DNA of 23,894 bases from Euglena gracilis. Its lineage: Eukaryota > Euglenozoa > Euglenophyceae > Euglenales > Euglenaceae. Of the stretch, positions 1 to 9,164 are shown in pieces. Below the pieces are notes generated by a model, which worked only from the letters and a program-made list of their open reading frames with translations, made no database searches and was not told the origin of the DNA. Both the position numbers and the translations under genes were made by a program. Positions within the stretch are counted from its first letter, which is position 1. Each line of letters starts with the position of its first letter. Location of the stretch: contig CAAHFI010990805.1 of the NCBI GenBank assembly GCA_900893395.1, positions 1 to 23,894 on the forward strand. The letters run 5' to 3'.

Positions 1-490
1 CGGACCCCACACGGACCCCCCCCCCGCGAAGGTGAAAGTCCCCCCGCCAACCTTTGATGCTTTCCAGCCCCCAATGCTTTTCATTTCACCTTGCATGATT
101 GCGTGAACGCCAGATTGGGATGCAACCTACAGCCCGGACCCTCCGACCAAGGCATTCATTTCAAGTTTTTCAACTTCCCAAACCTCAAGCGGGTGAGCAA
201 GTTCCCAAGGGAGAAGAGTCAACCAGTGTGGGCTCCATTTTTTGCAATATATGTGGCCCAAAGCCCGCCACCGCTTTTTCTAGGGTCACTCTTATGTGTG
301 AACAGCCAGAAAAACCAACAACGTCGATCTCCCCCGGACCCCACTCCCGGCAAAAGTTGGTCACCCATTGCTTTCCAAAATTGCACGTTCGAGATTTTTT
401 CAAACGGTGGTGATGTGCGTGTGTGTGTTTAGGTGTAACCTTTTTCGGCCAATAGTGGGAACTGGGGCATCAGCCCTCGGATCCCACGAA

Positions 491-524
491 TTTCGCCTGG
501 CGCTCTGTCCCGCTCCAGGCGAAA
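491..524 (+). other. Hairpin H1, repeated in every satellite unit
   Basis: TTTCGCCTGG at 491-500 is the exact reverse complement of CCAGGCGAAA at 515-524, with a 14-nt loop. The same 10 bp stem occurs in each unit, about 58 bases after the GTGTAACC landmark: near 1599, 2708, 3822, 10734, 11841, 12948, 14057, 15165, 16280, 17395 and 23457. The right arm runs into a short GTGAAA-type repeat. A structured RNA or cruciform is possible; function is unknown. Confidence 0.85.
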
Positions 525-662
525 GTGAAAGTGAAAAGTGAAACTCACAACTGTCGACGTGGGTGTGTCAGGACCCAGCCCGCCAATATTTTTTTGATAC
601 ATTTCATCATTTGAGTATTTATTCTTTTTGAGCCATGATCTGACCCGGTGATGCCCCCCCCC

Positions 663-700
663 CAGGCACATCCAAAGGGACGTCCTTTGGATTTTGCCTG
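663..700 (+). other. Hairpin H2, repeated in every full satellite unit
   Basis: CAGGCA (663-668), one unpaired C, then ATCCAAAGG (670-678) pair with CCTTTGGAT (684-692), two unpaired Ts and TGCCTG (695-700). The loop is GACGT. This gives 15 paired bases in two helices. It recurs in each full unit, for example at 1771-1808, and follows a variable C run. No flanking signal identifies it as a gene or terminator. Confidence 0.85.
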
Positions 701-3700
701 TCTTTTCAAGCAAGTTGGAGCAGGATTGGACAAAATACGAGCTTTCTTGTTTTGGGCATCGCTCTCCCGGGAATTATTTTTTTGCTGTTTTTTTTTGAGG
801 TCAGAATGACATGAAAACCCCCGGACTTACCCCCCCCCACATTCAAAATCACCGACAAAAACTCTTAACATCATGGTAACCCCCCAAATAACATCCCCCA
901 GGGGATTATTTTTTTCGCCTGAAGCCCCGGCTCGAGGGGGGGTATTATTTCCCAAAAATTTTCGAAATTTTCCGAAGTTCCGTAGGAGCAAAAAACAGCG
1001 CCAAAAGCCCCCCTTTGCATTCCTTAGGCACCATTGGGACACATTGCGGAAAAATGTGTGTGCGGCCAGAAAACACCAACTCCCCCCGGACCCCCCCTCC
1101 CTCCCCGGACCCCACGGACCCCCCCCGCGAAGGTGAAAGTCCCCCCGCCAACCTTTGATGCTTTCCAGCCCCCAATGCTTTTCATTTCACCTTGCATGAT
1201 TTGCGTGAACGGCCAGATTGGGATGCAACCTACAGCCCGGACCCTCCGACCAAAGGCATTCATTTCAAGTTTTTCAACTTCCCAAACCTCAAGCGGGTGA
1301 GCAATGTTCCCAAGGGAGAAGAGTCAACCAGTGTGGGCTCCATTTTTTTGCAATATATGTGGCCCAAAGCCCGCCACCGCTTTTTCTAGGGTCACTCTTA
1401 TGTGTGAACAGCCAGAAAAAACCAAACAACGTCGATCTCCCCCCGGACCCCACTCCCGGCAAAAGTTGGTCACCCATTGCTTTCCAAATTGCACGTTCGA
1501 GATTTTTTCAAACGGTGGTGATGTGCGTGTGTGTGTTTAGGTGTAACCTTTTTCGGCCAATAGTGGGAACTGGGGCATCAGCCCTCGGATCCCACGAATT
1601 TCGCCTGGCGCTCTGTCCCGCTCCAGGCGAAAGTGAAAGTGAAAAGTGAAACTCACAACTGTCGACGTGGGTGTGTCAGGACCCAGCCCGCCAATATTTT
1701 TTTGATACATTTCATCATTTGAGTATTTATTCTTTTTGAGCCATGATCTGACCCGGTGATGGCCCCCCCCCAGGCACATCCAAAGGGACGTCCTTTGGAT
1801 TTTGCCTGTCTTTTCAAGCAAGTTGGAGCAGGATTGGACAAAATACGAGCTTTCTTGTTTTGGGCATCGGCTCTCCCGGGAATTATTTTTTTGCTGTTTT
1901 TTTTTTGAGGTCAGAATGACATGAAAACCCCCGGACTTACCCCCCCCCACATTCAAAATCACCGACAAAAACTCTTAACATCATGGTAACCCCCCAAATA
2001 ACATCCCCCAGGGGATTATTTTTTTCGCCTGAAGCCCCGGCTCGAGGGGGGGGGTATTATTTCCCAAAAATTTTCGAAATTTTCCGAAGTTCCGTAGGAG
2101 CAAAAACAGCGCCAAAAGCCCCCTTTGCATTCCTTAGGCACCATTGGGACACATTGCGGAAAAATGTGTGTGCGGCCAGAAAACACCAACTCCCCCCCCC
2201 CGGACCCCCCGTCCTCCCCGGACCCCCACGGACCCCCCCCGCGAAGGTGAAAGTCCCCCCGCCAACCTTTGATGCTTTCCAGCCCCAATGCTTTTCATTT
2301 CACCTTGCATGATTTGCGTGAACGGCCAGATTGGGATGCAACCTACAGCCCGGACCCTCCGACCAAAGGCATTCATTTCAAGTTTTTCAACTTCCCAAAC
2401 CTCAAGCGGGTGAGCAATGTTCCCAAGGGAGAAGAGTCAACCAGTGTGGGCTCCATTTTTTGCAATATATGTGGCCCAAAGCCCGCCACCGTTTTTCTAA
2501 GGACTCTTATGTGTGAACAGCCAGAAAAAACCAACAACGTCGATCTCCCCCCGGACCCCACTCCCGGCAAAAGTTGGCCACCCATTGCTTTCCAAAATTG
2601 CACGTTCGAGATTTTTTCAAACGGTGGTGATGTGCGTGTGTGTGTTTAGGTGTAACCTTTTTCGGCCAATAGTGGGAACTGGGGCATCAGCCCTCGGATC
2701 CCACGAATTTCGCCTGGCGCTCTGTCCCGCTCCAGGCGAAAGTGAAAGTGAAAAGTGAAACTCACAACTGTCGACGTGGGTGTGTCAGGACCCAGCCCGC
2801 CAATATTTTTTTTGATACATTTCATCATTTGAGTATTTATTCTTTTTGAGCCATGATCTGACCCGGTGATGGCCCCCCCCCAGGCACATCCAAAGGGACG
2901 TCCTTTGGATTTTGCCTGTCTTTTCAAGCAAGTTGGAGCAGGATTGGACAAAATACGAGCTTTCTTGTTTTGGGCATCGGCTCTCCGGGAATTATTTTTT
3001 TGCTGTTTTTTTTTTGAGGTCAGAATGACATGAAAACCCCCGGACTTACCCCCCCCCACATTCAAAATCACCGACAAAAACTCTTAACATCATGGTAACC
3101 CCCCAAATAACATCCCCCAGGGGATTATTTTTTTCGCCTGAAGCCCCGGCTCGAGGGGGGGGTATTATTTCCCAAAAATTTTCGAAATTTTCCGAAGTTC
3201 CGTAGGAGCAAAAACAGCGCCAAAAGCCCCCCTTTGCATTCCTTAGGCACCATTGGGACACATTGCGGAAAAAAGTGTGTGCGGCCAGAAAACACCAACT
3301 CCCCCCCCCCGGACCCCCCGTCCTCCCCGGACCCCCACGGACCCCCCCCCGCGAAGGTGAAAGTCCCCCGCCAACCTTTGATGCTTTCCAGCCCCCAATG
3401 CTTTTCATTTCACCTTGCATGATTTGCGTGAACGGCCAGATTGGGATGCAACCTACAGCCCGGACCCTCCGACCAAAGGCATTCATTTCAAGTTTTTCAA
3501 CTTCCCAAACCTCAAGCGGGTGAGCAATGTTCCCAAGGGAGAAGAGTCAACCAGTGTGGGCTCCATTTTTTGCAATATATGTGGCCCAAAGCCCGCCACC
3601 GCTTTTTTCTAGGGTCACTCTTATGTGTGAACAGCCAGAAAAAACCAACAACGTCGATCTCCCCCCGGACCCCACTCCCGGCAAAAGTTGGCCACCCATT

Positions 3701-4459
3701 GCTTTCCAAAATTGCACGTTCGAGATTTTTTCAAACGGTGGTGATGTGCGTGTGTGTGTTTAGGTGTAACCTTTTTCGGCCAATAGTGGGAACTGGGGCA
3801 TCAGCCCTCGGATCCCACGAATTTCGCCTGGCGCTCTGTCCCGCTCCAGGCGAAAGCGAAAGTGAAAAGTGAAACTCACAACTGTCGACGTGGGTGTGTC
3901 AGGACCCAGCCCGCCAATATTTTATTGATACATTTCATCATTTGAGTATTTATTCTTTTTGAGCCATGATCTGACCCGGTGATGGCCCCCCCCCCAGGCA
4001 CATCCAAAGGGACGTCCTTTGGATTTTGCCTGTCTTTTCAAGCAAGTTGGAGCAGGATTGGACAAAATACGAGCTTTCTTGTTTTGGGCATCGGCTCTCC
4101 CGGGAATTATTTTTTTGCTGTTTTTTTTTTGAGGTCAGAATGACATGAAAACCCCCGGACTTACCCCCCCCCCACATTCAAAATCACCGACAAAAACTCT
4201 TAGATCATGGTAACCCCCCAAATAACATCCCCCAGGGGATTATTTTTTTCGCCTGAAGCCCCGGCTCGAGGGGGGGGGTATTATTTCCCAAAAATTTTCC
4301 AAATTTTCCGAAGTTCCGTAGGAGCAAAAACAGCGCCAAAAGCCCCCTTTGCATTCCTTAGGCACACATTGCGGAAAAATGTGTGTGCGGCCAGAAAACA
4401 CCAACTCCCCCCCCGGACCCCCCGTCCTCCCCGGACCCCCACGGACCCCCCACCCCCCT

Positions 4460-4720
4460 GTTTTTTTCAGCTAATAGGGGGCTCTGGGGCATCATCCCTC
4501 GGCCCCCTTGGCTGTTTCCCGAATGGAAACGACCCAAGGTGCCATTATAAAGTTAGTAAAAGGTTGGGGAGCGGTGGCAAAGGGTTGGCAGTTTCGGGCG
4601 AAAAAAAATTGGGCCCGAGCCGGCCAACGCTTTTTCAGGGCCCCTCTTTGTGTGCGCGGCCAGAAAACACCCCCGACCCCCCGCCCCCCCCCTGACCCCC
4701 CCGGACCCCCCGGACCCCCC
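4460..4720 (+). repeat. Dispersed module copy M1
   Basis: This copy has the full head-to-body order of the module. The head reads TCAGCTAATAGGGGGCTCTG, then GGGGCATCATCCCTCGGCC. The body carries CCCGAATGGAAACGACCCAA, AGTAAAAGGTTGGGGAGCGG, GCCGGCCAACGCTTTTTCAG and CGGCCAGAAAACAC, followed by a C-rich run. It directly abuts satellite array A. The same copy lies at 18035-18300 beside array B. Confidence 0.85.
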
Positions 4721-4771
4721 TCCCTGCGTGGGGGGTGGAGGTTGGAATTGCCTCCCCAAGAACTACCCAAA

Positions 4772-5155
4772 AGGTTCCATCCACTTTCTGGACACTTTCT
4801 ATTTCTATTGCTCTCCTGTTGATGACCTGTACGGTATTCGCTGTACGTTAGCAGTCATATTTCTAACAATTCATGAAACGTTGATAGCTAATGAACTTAC
4901 TTGGGCTCGGTGCTTGCATCACAAAGCAAATTTTTCACGGTCGTTTTTTTTTATACCAAAAAGCACCCAAAGCGGATGCATTTTCAGCCTCCTAAAAAGA
5001 GACTCTTTCATCGCACTTCCCCATCAGCCACAAAAGTTTCGGACGGGGCTAGCTGGCTTTTTATTGAAGAACAATATTTCAACAGGCGCATTCTTGCCAT
5101 TCGCAAATTCACAGTGCATTACTAAGGCACCATTGGGACACGCTGCGGAGAAAGT
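4772..5155 (+). repeat. Element B, copy 1
   Basis: This ~385 bp sequence runs from CCATCCACTTTCTGGACAC to CACCATTGGGACACGCTGCG. It occurs again exactly at 18352-18735, diverged at 8561-8882, and as a fragment at 23617-23719. Its last motif, GGCACCATTGGGACAC, is also in every satellite unit. A 249-codon open frame (4650-5399) crosses it, but the diverged copy does not keep that frame: relative length changes are not multiples of three and an in-frame TGA appears. I therefore treat B as a non-coding repeat of unknown type. Confidence 0.8.
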
Positions 5156-5486
5156 GGGTAGGTTTGTTCAGCGGCAGCCGACCGGGCCACCTAAAAGCTT
5201 GGGCAAAGGGGATCAATACCTTGACGTGTTCTTTGGGGCATGCGGGTGCTTAAAACTTGGGGTAAGTCGAGGGCACCTTTGCTTGCGTCGCCGACTTTGT
5301 TGCCGCATCGCAGTGCTTGGACCAAAAAAAAAGCTTGGACCAACTCCGGAACTCTTGATCCTTTGGGATGCAGGACCTGACAATTGTATCGATGGATAGA
5401 GAATCTTCTCAGGAACAACATATGTTGTCTGCATACGCTGTTTCTTTCAGCTTTGCCATTTCCACTTATCATCGCCGAGATTAATA

Positions 5487-5627
5487 ATGGGTGAATCCTT
5501 CCGATTCTTCTCGTTTGGACGGGAAGACTCAGAAGGATTGGCCCCAATTGAGTCCGGGTGCCTTGGACCCAAGCTCGGAAATGTCCACCCCAAGGATCTA
5601 AATTGTCGGATTGCTCTTGTTACCAAG
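5487..5627 (+). CDS. Possible coding exon, weak PA-domain resemblance (copy 1)
   Basis: An ATG at 5487 opens 47 codons to ACC AAG at 5622-5627, followed at once by GTGTGT, which fits a phase-0 splice donor. Read on without splicing, the frame ends at a TGA at 5661. Upstream, TTTCTTTCAG (5441-5450) fits a 3' splice site, and a GTAAGT lies at 5262, so a ~189-nt intron is possible. The peptide is mixed in composition, unlike the proline-rich frames elsewhere here. It includes ESGCLGPKLG and ends in NCRIALVTK. In PA domains (protease-associated; vacuolar sorting receptors, subtilases, RING proteins) a Cys upstream and a hydrophobic K/R-I-A-L-V strand precede Arg/Lys-Gly-x-Cys; here that last part would have to lie in the next exon, which I could not find. 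Alternatively it is a chance frame. Family assignment is inference. Confidence 0.22.
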
Positions 5628-5663
5628 GTGTGTTGGTTTCCAAGGTGTTTTCATTCTCCATGA

Positions 5664-6126
5664 CCAGAATTTAAATAATTGAACAATCTTCGGTGTTTTT
5701 CATCTTTGAATGTTTTGTGCCTGGCCACACTTATTTCAAAAGGAAAAAGCCAGAGTTTTTCATGCACCTTCCCGCGCAAGAGAATTGCGCAGTTTTTTTT
5801 GTTGCAAATTTCGCACGAAAAACTGTGCAACCATTTGTTTTCGACGCTTTTTGTGATTTTGGTGACCCCAAAAACGGGGGGGTTCCCAACTTGCCCTGAA
5901 CTTTTTCAACCAACGTTGCACCAGCGTTTTTCCTGTGGTTTCCTCCCCTTTTCCTTTTAAATTTGGGGCCACGACGGCCAAAATGTCCCTCAAATTGGGA
6001 AAATCGAGTTTCGTAAAACGAAAAATTAAGCCAAATGACCCACTTTTTTGGATTCAGCACCCTCAAAAACCTGTGTCTGGTACATTTTTGGCCCCCCAAC
6101 TCCCGGGTAACCCAGAAATTTTAAGC
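5664..6126. other. Flank segment without a recognisable gene
   Basis: T-rich sequence with no supported gene; it recurs at 19244-19709. It contains one perfect small hairpin (GCGCAA at about 5775, loop GAGAA, TTGCGC). The part from about 5790 to 6010 has an old reverse-complement relative at about 20403-20650, marked by GACCCCAAAAACGG and AATGTCCCTCAAATTGGG. Confidence 0.6.
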
Positions 6127-6297
6127 TACCAGAAACACAAGGCTTTGCCCCCCCAAAACGACTTGGAAACACAAGGGATTTTGTTATTTTGGGGCCCTCG
6201 GACAGTTGAGCAAGAAAGGTAATTTGCTCCGGGCAACCCAAGTGATTTTGTTATTTTGGGGCCCTCAGACAGTTGAACAACAAAAGGGATTCCCCCC
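6127..6297 (+). repeat. X repeats, cluster 1
   Basis: Short direct repeats begin right at the duplication breakpoint. One part reads ACGACTTGGAAACACAAGGG (6158) with a degenerate copy before it (CTACCAGAAACACAAGG). The other reads TTATTTTGGGGCCCTCGGAC then AGTTGAGCAA and occurs twice, near 6184 and 6249. The same two parts make up cluster 2 at 22590-22940. Module M2 follows. Confidence 0.85.
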
Positions 6298-6321
6298 CCC
6301 AGCTTGAAAACACGGCTTGGA

Positions 6322-6566
6322 CTGGTTGTTTCCCGAATGGAAACGACCCAAGGTACCATTTTTGAAGTTAGTTAATGGTTGGGGAGCGGTGGCAAAGGGT
6401 TGGCAGTTTCGGGCGAAATTGGGCCCCGAGCCGGCCAACGCTTCTTCAGGGCCTCTCTTTGTGTGTGCGTCCAGAAAACACCAACCCCCCGGACCCCCCC
6501 CCGACCCCCCACCCCCCTGTCAAAAGTTTTTCATTTTTGTCCTTGCAGTTTCGGGAATTCTGCATT
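6322..6566 (+). repeat. Dispersed module copy M2, head missing
   Basis: The match begins at TTTCCCGAATGGAAACGACC without the GGGGCATCATCCC head. It continues through the GGTTGGGGAGCGGTGGCAAA and CCAGAAAACACCAACC blocks and the C-rich run, to a tail reading GTCAAAAGTTTTTCATTTTTG then TCCTTGCAG. It forms a direct tandem with M3, period about 316 bp (TCCCGAATGG at 6331 and 6647). Confidence 0.85.
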
Positions 6567-6579
6567 CAAATGTAAATGA

Positions 6580-6890
6580 AAACTCAACTTTTTGGGCTGA
6601 ATTGGGGGGGGCCCTGGGGCATCATCCCTCGGCCCCCTTGGCTGTTTCCCGAATGGAAATGACCTAAGGTACCATTTTTAAAGTTAGTTAATGGTTGGGG
6701 AGCGGTGGCAAAGGGTTGGCAGTTTCGGGCAAAAAAAAATTGGGCCCCGATCCAACGAACGCTTTTTCAGGGCCCCTCTTTGTGTGTACGGCCAGAAAGC
6801 ACCAATGACATGGACCACCCCCCCCCTGGACATCCCCGGACACCCTTGTCAAAAGTTTTGTCATTTTTGTTCTTGCAGTTTCAGGAATTA
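6580..6890 (+). repeat. Dispersed module copy M3, full length
   Basis: This is the most complete copy: head CTTTTTGGGCTGAATTGGGG and CCCTGGGGCATCATCCC, body with CCCGAATGGAAATGACC, GGTTGGGGAGCGG and CGGCCAGAAAGCACC, then the tail GTCAAAAGTTTTGTCATTTT and TTCTTGCAG. The start of another head-like stretch (AAACTTTTTCGGCCTAATG) follows at about 6902 but fades out. Confidence 0.85.
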
Positions 6891-6899
6891 TGAATAAAA

Positions 6900-7460
6900 A
6901 ACTAAACTTTTTCGGCCTAATGTGTCGGTCTAGTCACGGTGGGCAACAGCCAGCAAAAATCAACGGCAAAGACCCCCGGACCTGCTTGCCCTGTTCTGAA
7001 AAAGAAATTGTCCATGTGTTTTGTGGGCATCTGCCACCAATCCACTTGTGCTGCTTTCCCCCCCTGTTTTTCACAGGATGCTCCCAAATCATGGTATTTT
7101 ATTTTCAATTCAATTTCTTGATGTTGATGACAACCAGATTTCAAAGAAAGGTTGGAACGGTGTGCTGCCAAGCCCTTTGTGATTGCTGTTTCTTCTGGTG
7201 AAATGTTGTTGCGTGCACTTTTGTTTTTGCAAATTTTTGTGTTTTTTAAGGAACATTCAGTTGTTATTTTTCCGAGACATGTGTTGCGTGTTGCGGAAAG
7301 CACTGCAAATTTGCAAAAGTGTTTCATCGTGATGGTGGTGAATGCCGGGGGGGGTGCGGCATCACAGTCCTATTTCACACATAAAATAAATGTATGTGTT
7401 TGGGAACGACTTCTATTTCTTTGTGGGCATTTTTGCAGCCCTGGGTCTTTTTTTTTAAGA
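6900..7460. other. No gene recognised; low-repeat stretch
   Basis: After a fading module head near 6902 the sequence becomes largely unique. Open frames up to about 136 codons exist on both strands but overlap each other, are cysteine- and phenylalanine-rich, and match no family I know. TTTGTGGGCAT occurs at both ~7021 and ~7420. A G run precedes TGCGGCATCACAG near 7350. I see no promoter or RNA gene. Confidence 0.5.
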
Positions 7461-7465
7461 ATTTT

Positions 7466-7680
7466 TTGTGGGCCCTGGGGCATCATCCCTCGGCCTTTTT
7501 GGCTGTTTCCTGAACCGAAAACCAAGGTATCATTTTTGAACCCAGCAAAAGGTTGGGGAGCGTTGGCAAAGGTTGGCTGTTTCAAAGGGAAATTTGGCCC
7601 CGAGCCTGCCAATGCGTTTTTAGGTTCACCTCTTTTGTGTGAACGAACCAGAAAGAGACCAACGGAATAGACCCCCTGCT
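7466..7680 (+). repeat. Dispersed module copy M4, diverged
   Basis: The head GGGCCCTGGGGCATCATCCC is intact. The body is recognisable but altered: TTCCTGAACCGAAAACC, AGCAAAAGGTTGGGGAGCG, CGAGCCTGCCAATGCG, then TTTTGTGTGAACGAACCAG. The C-rich run is lost. A second body (M5) follows about 155 bp later. Confidence 0.75.
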
Positions 7681-7683
7681 TGT

Positions 7684-7925
7684 TGTGAGGTTTGAGTCAG
7701 TAAAAGGTTGGGCATCGGTGGCAGAAGGTTGGCTGTTTCGGGAGGTAAACTGGGTCTCGAGCCCGCCAACGCCTTTTCAGGGCCCCTCTTTTGTGTGCAG
7801 GGCCATAAGACACCAACGCCACATTCAAGGTTTGGTCAAACAAAAGCGATGTGTGTGTGCGTTCAGGTGTACCTTTTTTCGGCTGATAGGGGGCCCTGGG
7901 GCATCGTCCGTCAGCCGGGCAGTAT
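7684..7925 (+). repeat. Dispersed module copy M5, satellite-like order
   Basis: The body comes first: AGTAAAAGGTTGGGCATCGG, GAGCCCGCCAACGCCTTTTC and the GTGTGCAGGGCCATAAGAC block. A head then follows at about 7852, reading GTGTGTGTGCGTTCAGGTGT, CTTTTTTCGGCTGATAGGGG and CCCTGGGGCATCGTCCG. This body-then-head arrangement, including the GTGTGTG stretch before the head, parallels the satellite unit (for example 250-312 then 405-480), making this the closest single-copy relative of that part of the satellite. Confidence 0.75.
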
Positions 7926-8124
7926 TTCAAAGCCCTCGTGAATACCTTTACAATTGGGTGGTGGGCTTCATATTTCAAGGATAAAAAGTTTCCCAACGGT
8001 CAATACAAGCTTTGGTGTCACTGCAGTTTTTTGTACCAGATTTTCGTCGTGAATCTCTTTTTGTACTGAAAAGGAAAAAAGTCATCTTTTCTCCTAAATG
8101 GCTTGTGGTCTCAGTCTCAATGCC

Positions 8125-8345
8125 CCTGGGCTGTTTCCTGAATGGAAACGACCCAAGGCATCACTTTTGAAGTTAGTAAAAGGTTGGGGAGCAGTGGCAA
8201 AGGTTGGCAGTTTTGGGAGTTCTCATTAGCACTTTTTCGGGGTCCCTTTTTTGTGTGAACGGCCAGAAGAAGCCAACGGAATGGACCCCCCGGACCCCCC
8301 CCCCGAAAGTTTGTCATTTTTGTGCCTGCAGGTTCAGGAATTATT
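8125..8345 (+). repeat. Dispersed module copy M6
   Basis: The copy contains GGGCTGTTTCCTGAATGG, AGTAAAAGGTTGGGGAGCAG, GCACTTTTTCGGGGTCCC, GTGTGAACGGCCAGAAG, a C-rich run with CGGACCCCCC, and the tail GTTTGTCATTTTTGTGCCTG ending in CAG. Part of the middle is missing, around the GGGCCCCGAGCC block. Confidence 0.8.
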
Positions 8346-8560
8346 TGTGAAATACGGCCACTCTTTTGTGGCCAGAAAAAAAAACTACATCGACCCACCC
8401 CCTCCGACCCTCCCGTTCAAAATGTTTTTTTATTTTAGGCTTCCTTTTCGAAAATTGAACATTTTTGACGTTTTATTTGTGCCAAATGGGAATAATATGC
8501 GAAATTTTGTTATTTTTTTTTAATTTCCCATCTGAAACATGCCCCTTCTGATTTTGTAAA

Positions 8561-8882
8561 GTTCTATCCACTTTCTGCACACATTTGTTTCCATTGCTCG
8601 CTCTCCTGTTGACCTGTACGGTATTTGGTGTACTTCAGCGATTATATTTCTCACAATTCGTTGAATAGTTGATGATTTTACTTGGGCTCGTTGCTTCCAT
8701 CTCAAAGCCATTTTTTTGTGGATGAAGAGTATCTTTCATCGCACTTCGACATCATCCTTAAAAGTTATGGAAGGGCTGGCTGGCTTCTTTTTGAGGAACA
8801 GTTTTTGAATTAACACTTTCACACGATGTGCAAATTTAGATTGTCGGAGGGCATTCCTCAGACACCATTGGGACACATTGCG
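8561..8882 (+). repeat. Element B, diverged copy
   Basis: It aligns with 4774-5155 over CTATCCACTTTCTGCACAC, CTGACCTGTACGGTATT-like sequence, TACTTGGGCTCGTTGCTTCC, CTTTCATCGCACTTCG and GGGCTGGCTGGCTTC. About 60 bases present in copy 1, around its long T run and CAAAGCGGATGC, are missing. Its right end merges into the partial satellite unit through CACCATTGGGACACATTGCG. Confidence 0.8.
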
Positions 8883-9164
8883 GAAAAATGTGTGTGCGGC
8901 TAGAAAACACCAACCCCCCCCCGGACCCCCGTCCTCCCCGGACCCCCTCACGGACCCCCCCCCCGCGAAGGCGAAAGTCCCCCGCCAACCTTTGATGCTT
9001 TCCAGCCCCCAATGCTTTTCATTTTACCTTGCATGATTTGCGTGAACGGCCAGATTGGGATGCAACCTACAGCCCGGACCCTCCGACCAAAGGCATTCAT
9101 TTCAAGTTTTTCAACTTCCCAAACCTCAAGCGGGTGGGCAATGTTCCCAAGGGAGAAGAGTCAA
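8851..9164 (+). repeat. Partial satellite unit, left piece of a split unit
   Basis: The sequence from GCATTCCTCAGACACCATTGG to GGGAGAAGAGTCAA matches the satellite unit, with a few substitutions such as GCGAAGGCGAAAG and GCGGGTGGGCAATG. It ends exactly before the unit position (CCAGTGTGGGCTCC) at which array B resumes at about 10465. The two pieces together read as one unit interrupted by 9165-10463. On its left it runs into a diverged B element. Confidence 0.9.

Larger units (their letters stand above)
1..4450 (+). repeat. Satellite array A, ~1.11 kb tandem unit, about 4 copies
   Basis: The same ~1.11 kb sequence follows itself head to tail. The landmark GTGTAACCTTTTTCGG starts at 433, 1541, 2650 and 3764, giving periods of 1108, 1109 and 1114. 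Units look almost identical by eye; most differences are lengths of C, G, T or A runs. The window opens inside a unit. The array stops inside a C run near 4450, where a full unit would continue with GCGAAGGTGAAAG but a dispersed module begins instead. The last unit carries private changes: a deletion turning GGCACCATTGGGACACATTG into GGCACACATTG near 4362, and TTCCAAATTTT for TTCGAAATTTT near 4298. No reading frame in the unit looks like a gene. Orientation is given by the quoted landmark and is arbitrary. Confidence 0.97.
4451..6126 (+). repeat. Duplicated array flank, copy 1
   Basis: This segment recurs at 18026-19709, about 13.58 kb downstream in the same orientation. From about 4731 to 5745 I see no difference at all from 18311-19325. 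Elsewhere the differences are single-base homopolymer changes, for example near 4618, 5746, 5875 and 6083. Similarity ends sharply after ATTTTAAGC at 6126; X repeats begin here, whereas a different repeat follows copy 2. The adjoining satellite units also share private variants, so the duplicated block extends left into the array. Confidence 0.95.

Noticed and set aside
382-398. GTTCGAGAT followed by a T run, like a Pol III box B and terminator
   Set aside because: The last conserved C of box B is absent, no box A lies at a suitable distance upstream, and the region folds into no tRNA or 5S shape.
518-542. GAAAGTGAAAGTGAAAAG, resembling an interferon-response (IRF) element
   Set aside because: It is simply a short GTGAAA repeat at the foot of hairpin H1, and nothing suggests a vertebrate promoter.
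1537-1968. 143-codon minus-strand frame recurring in several satellite units (also 2646-3077, 16218-16649), with a GTAAGT on the minus strand inside it
   Set aside because: It opens or closes depending on homopolymer lengths, is interrupted in other units, crosses both hairpins and has no recognisable domain. The GTAAGT is a short motif expected by chance.
4650-5399. 249-codon frame in the duplicated flank
   Set aside because: It starts in a proline-coding C tract, and the diverged B copy at 8561-8882 does not preserve the frame. Identity with 18308-18979 reflects recent duplication only.
6850-6880. Module copies as 'introners' (mobile introns), because of the CTTGCAG tail
   Set aside because: A matching donor is not conserved at the other end: the AGTAAAAGG site varies to AGTTAATGG and AGCAAAAGG, and no flanking exons are visible. 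Kept only as a point to test.
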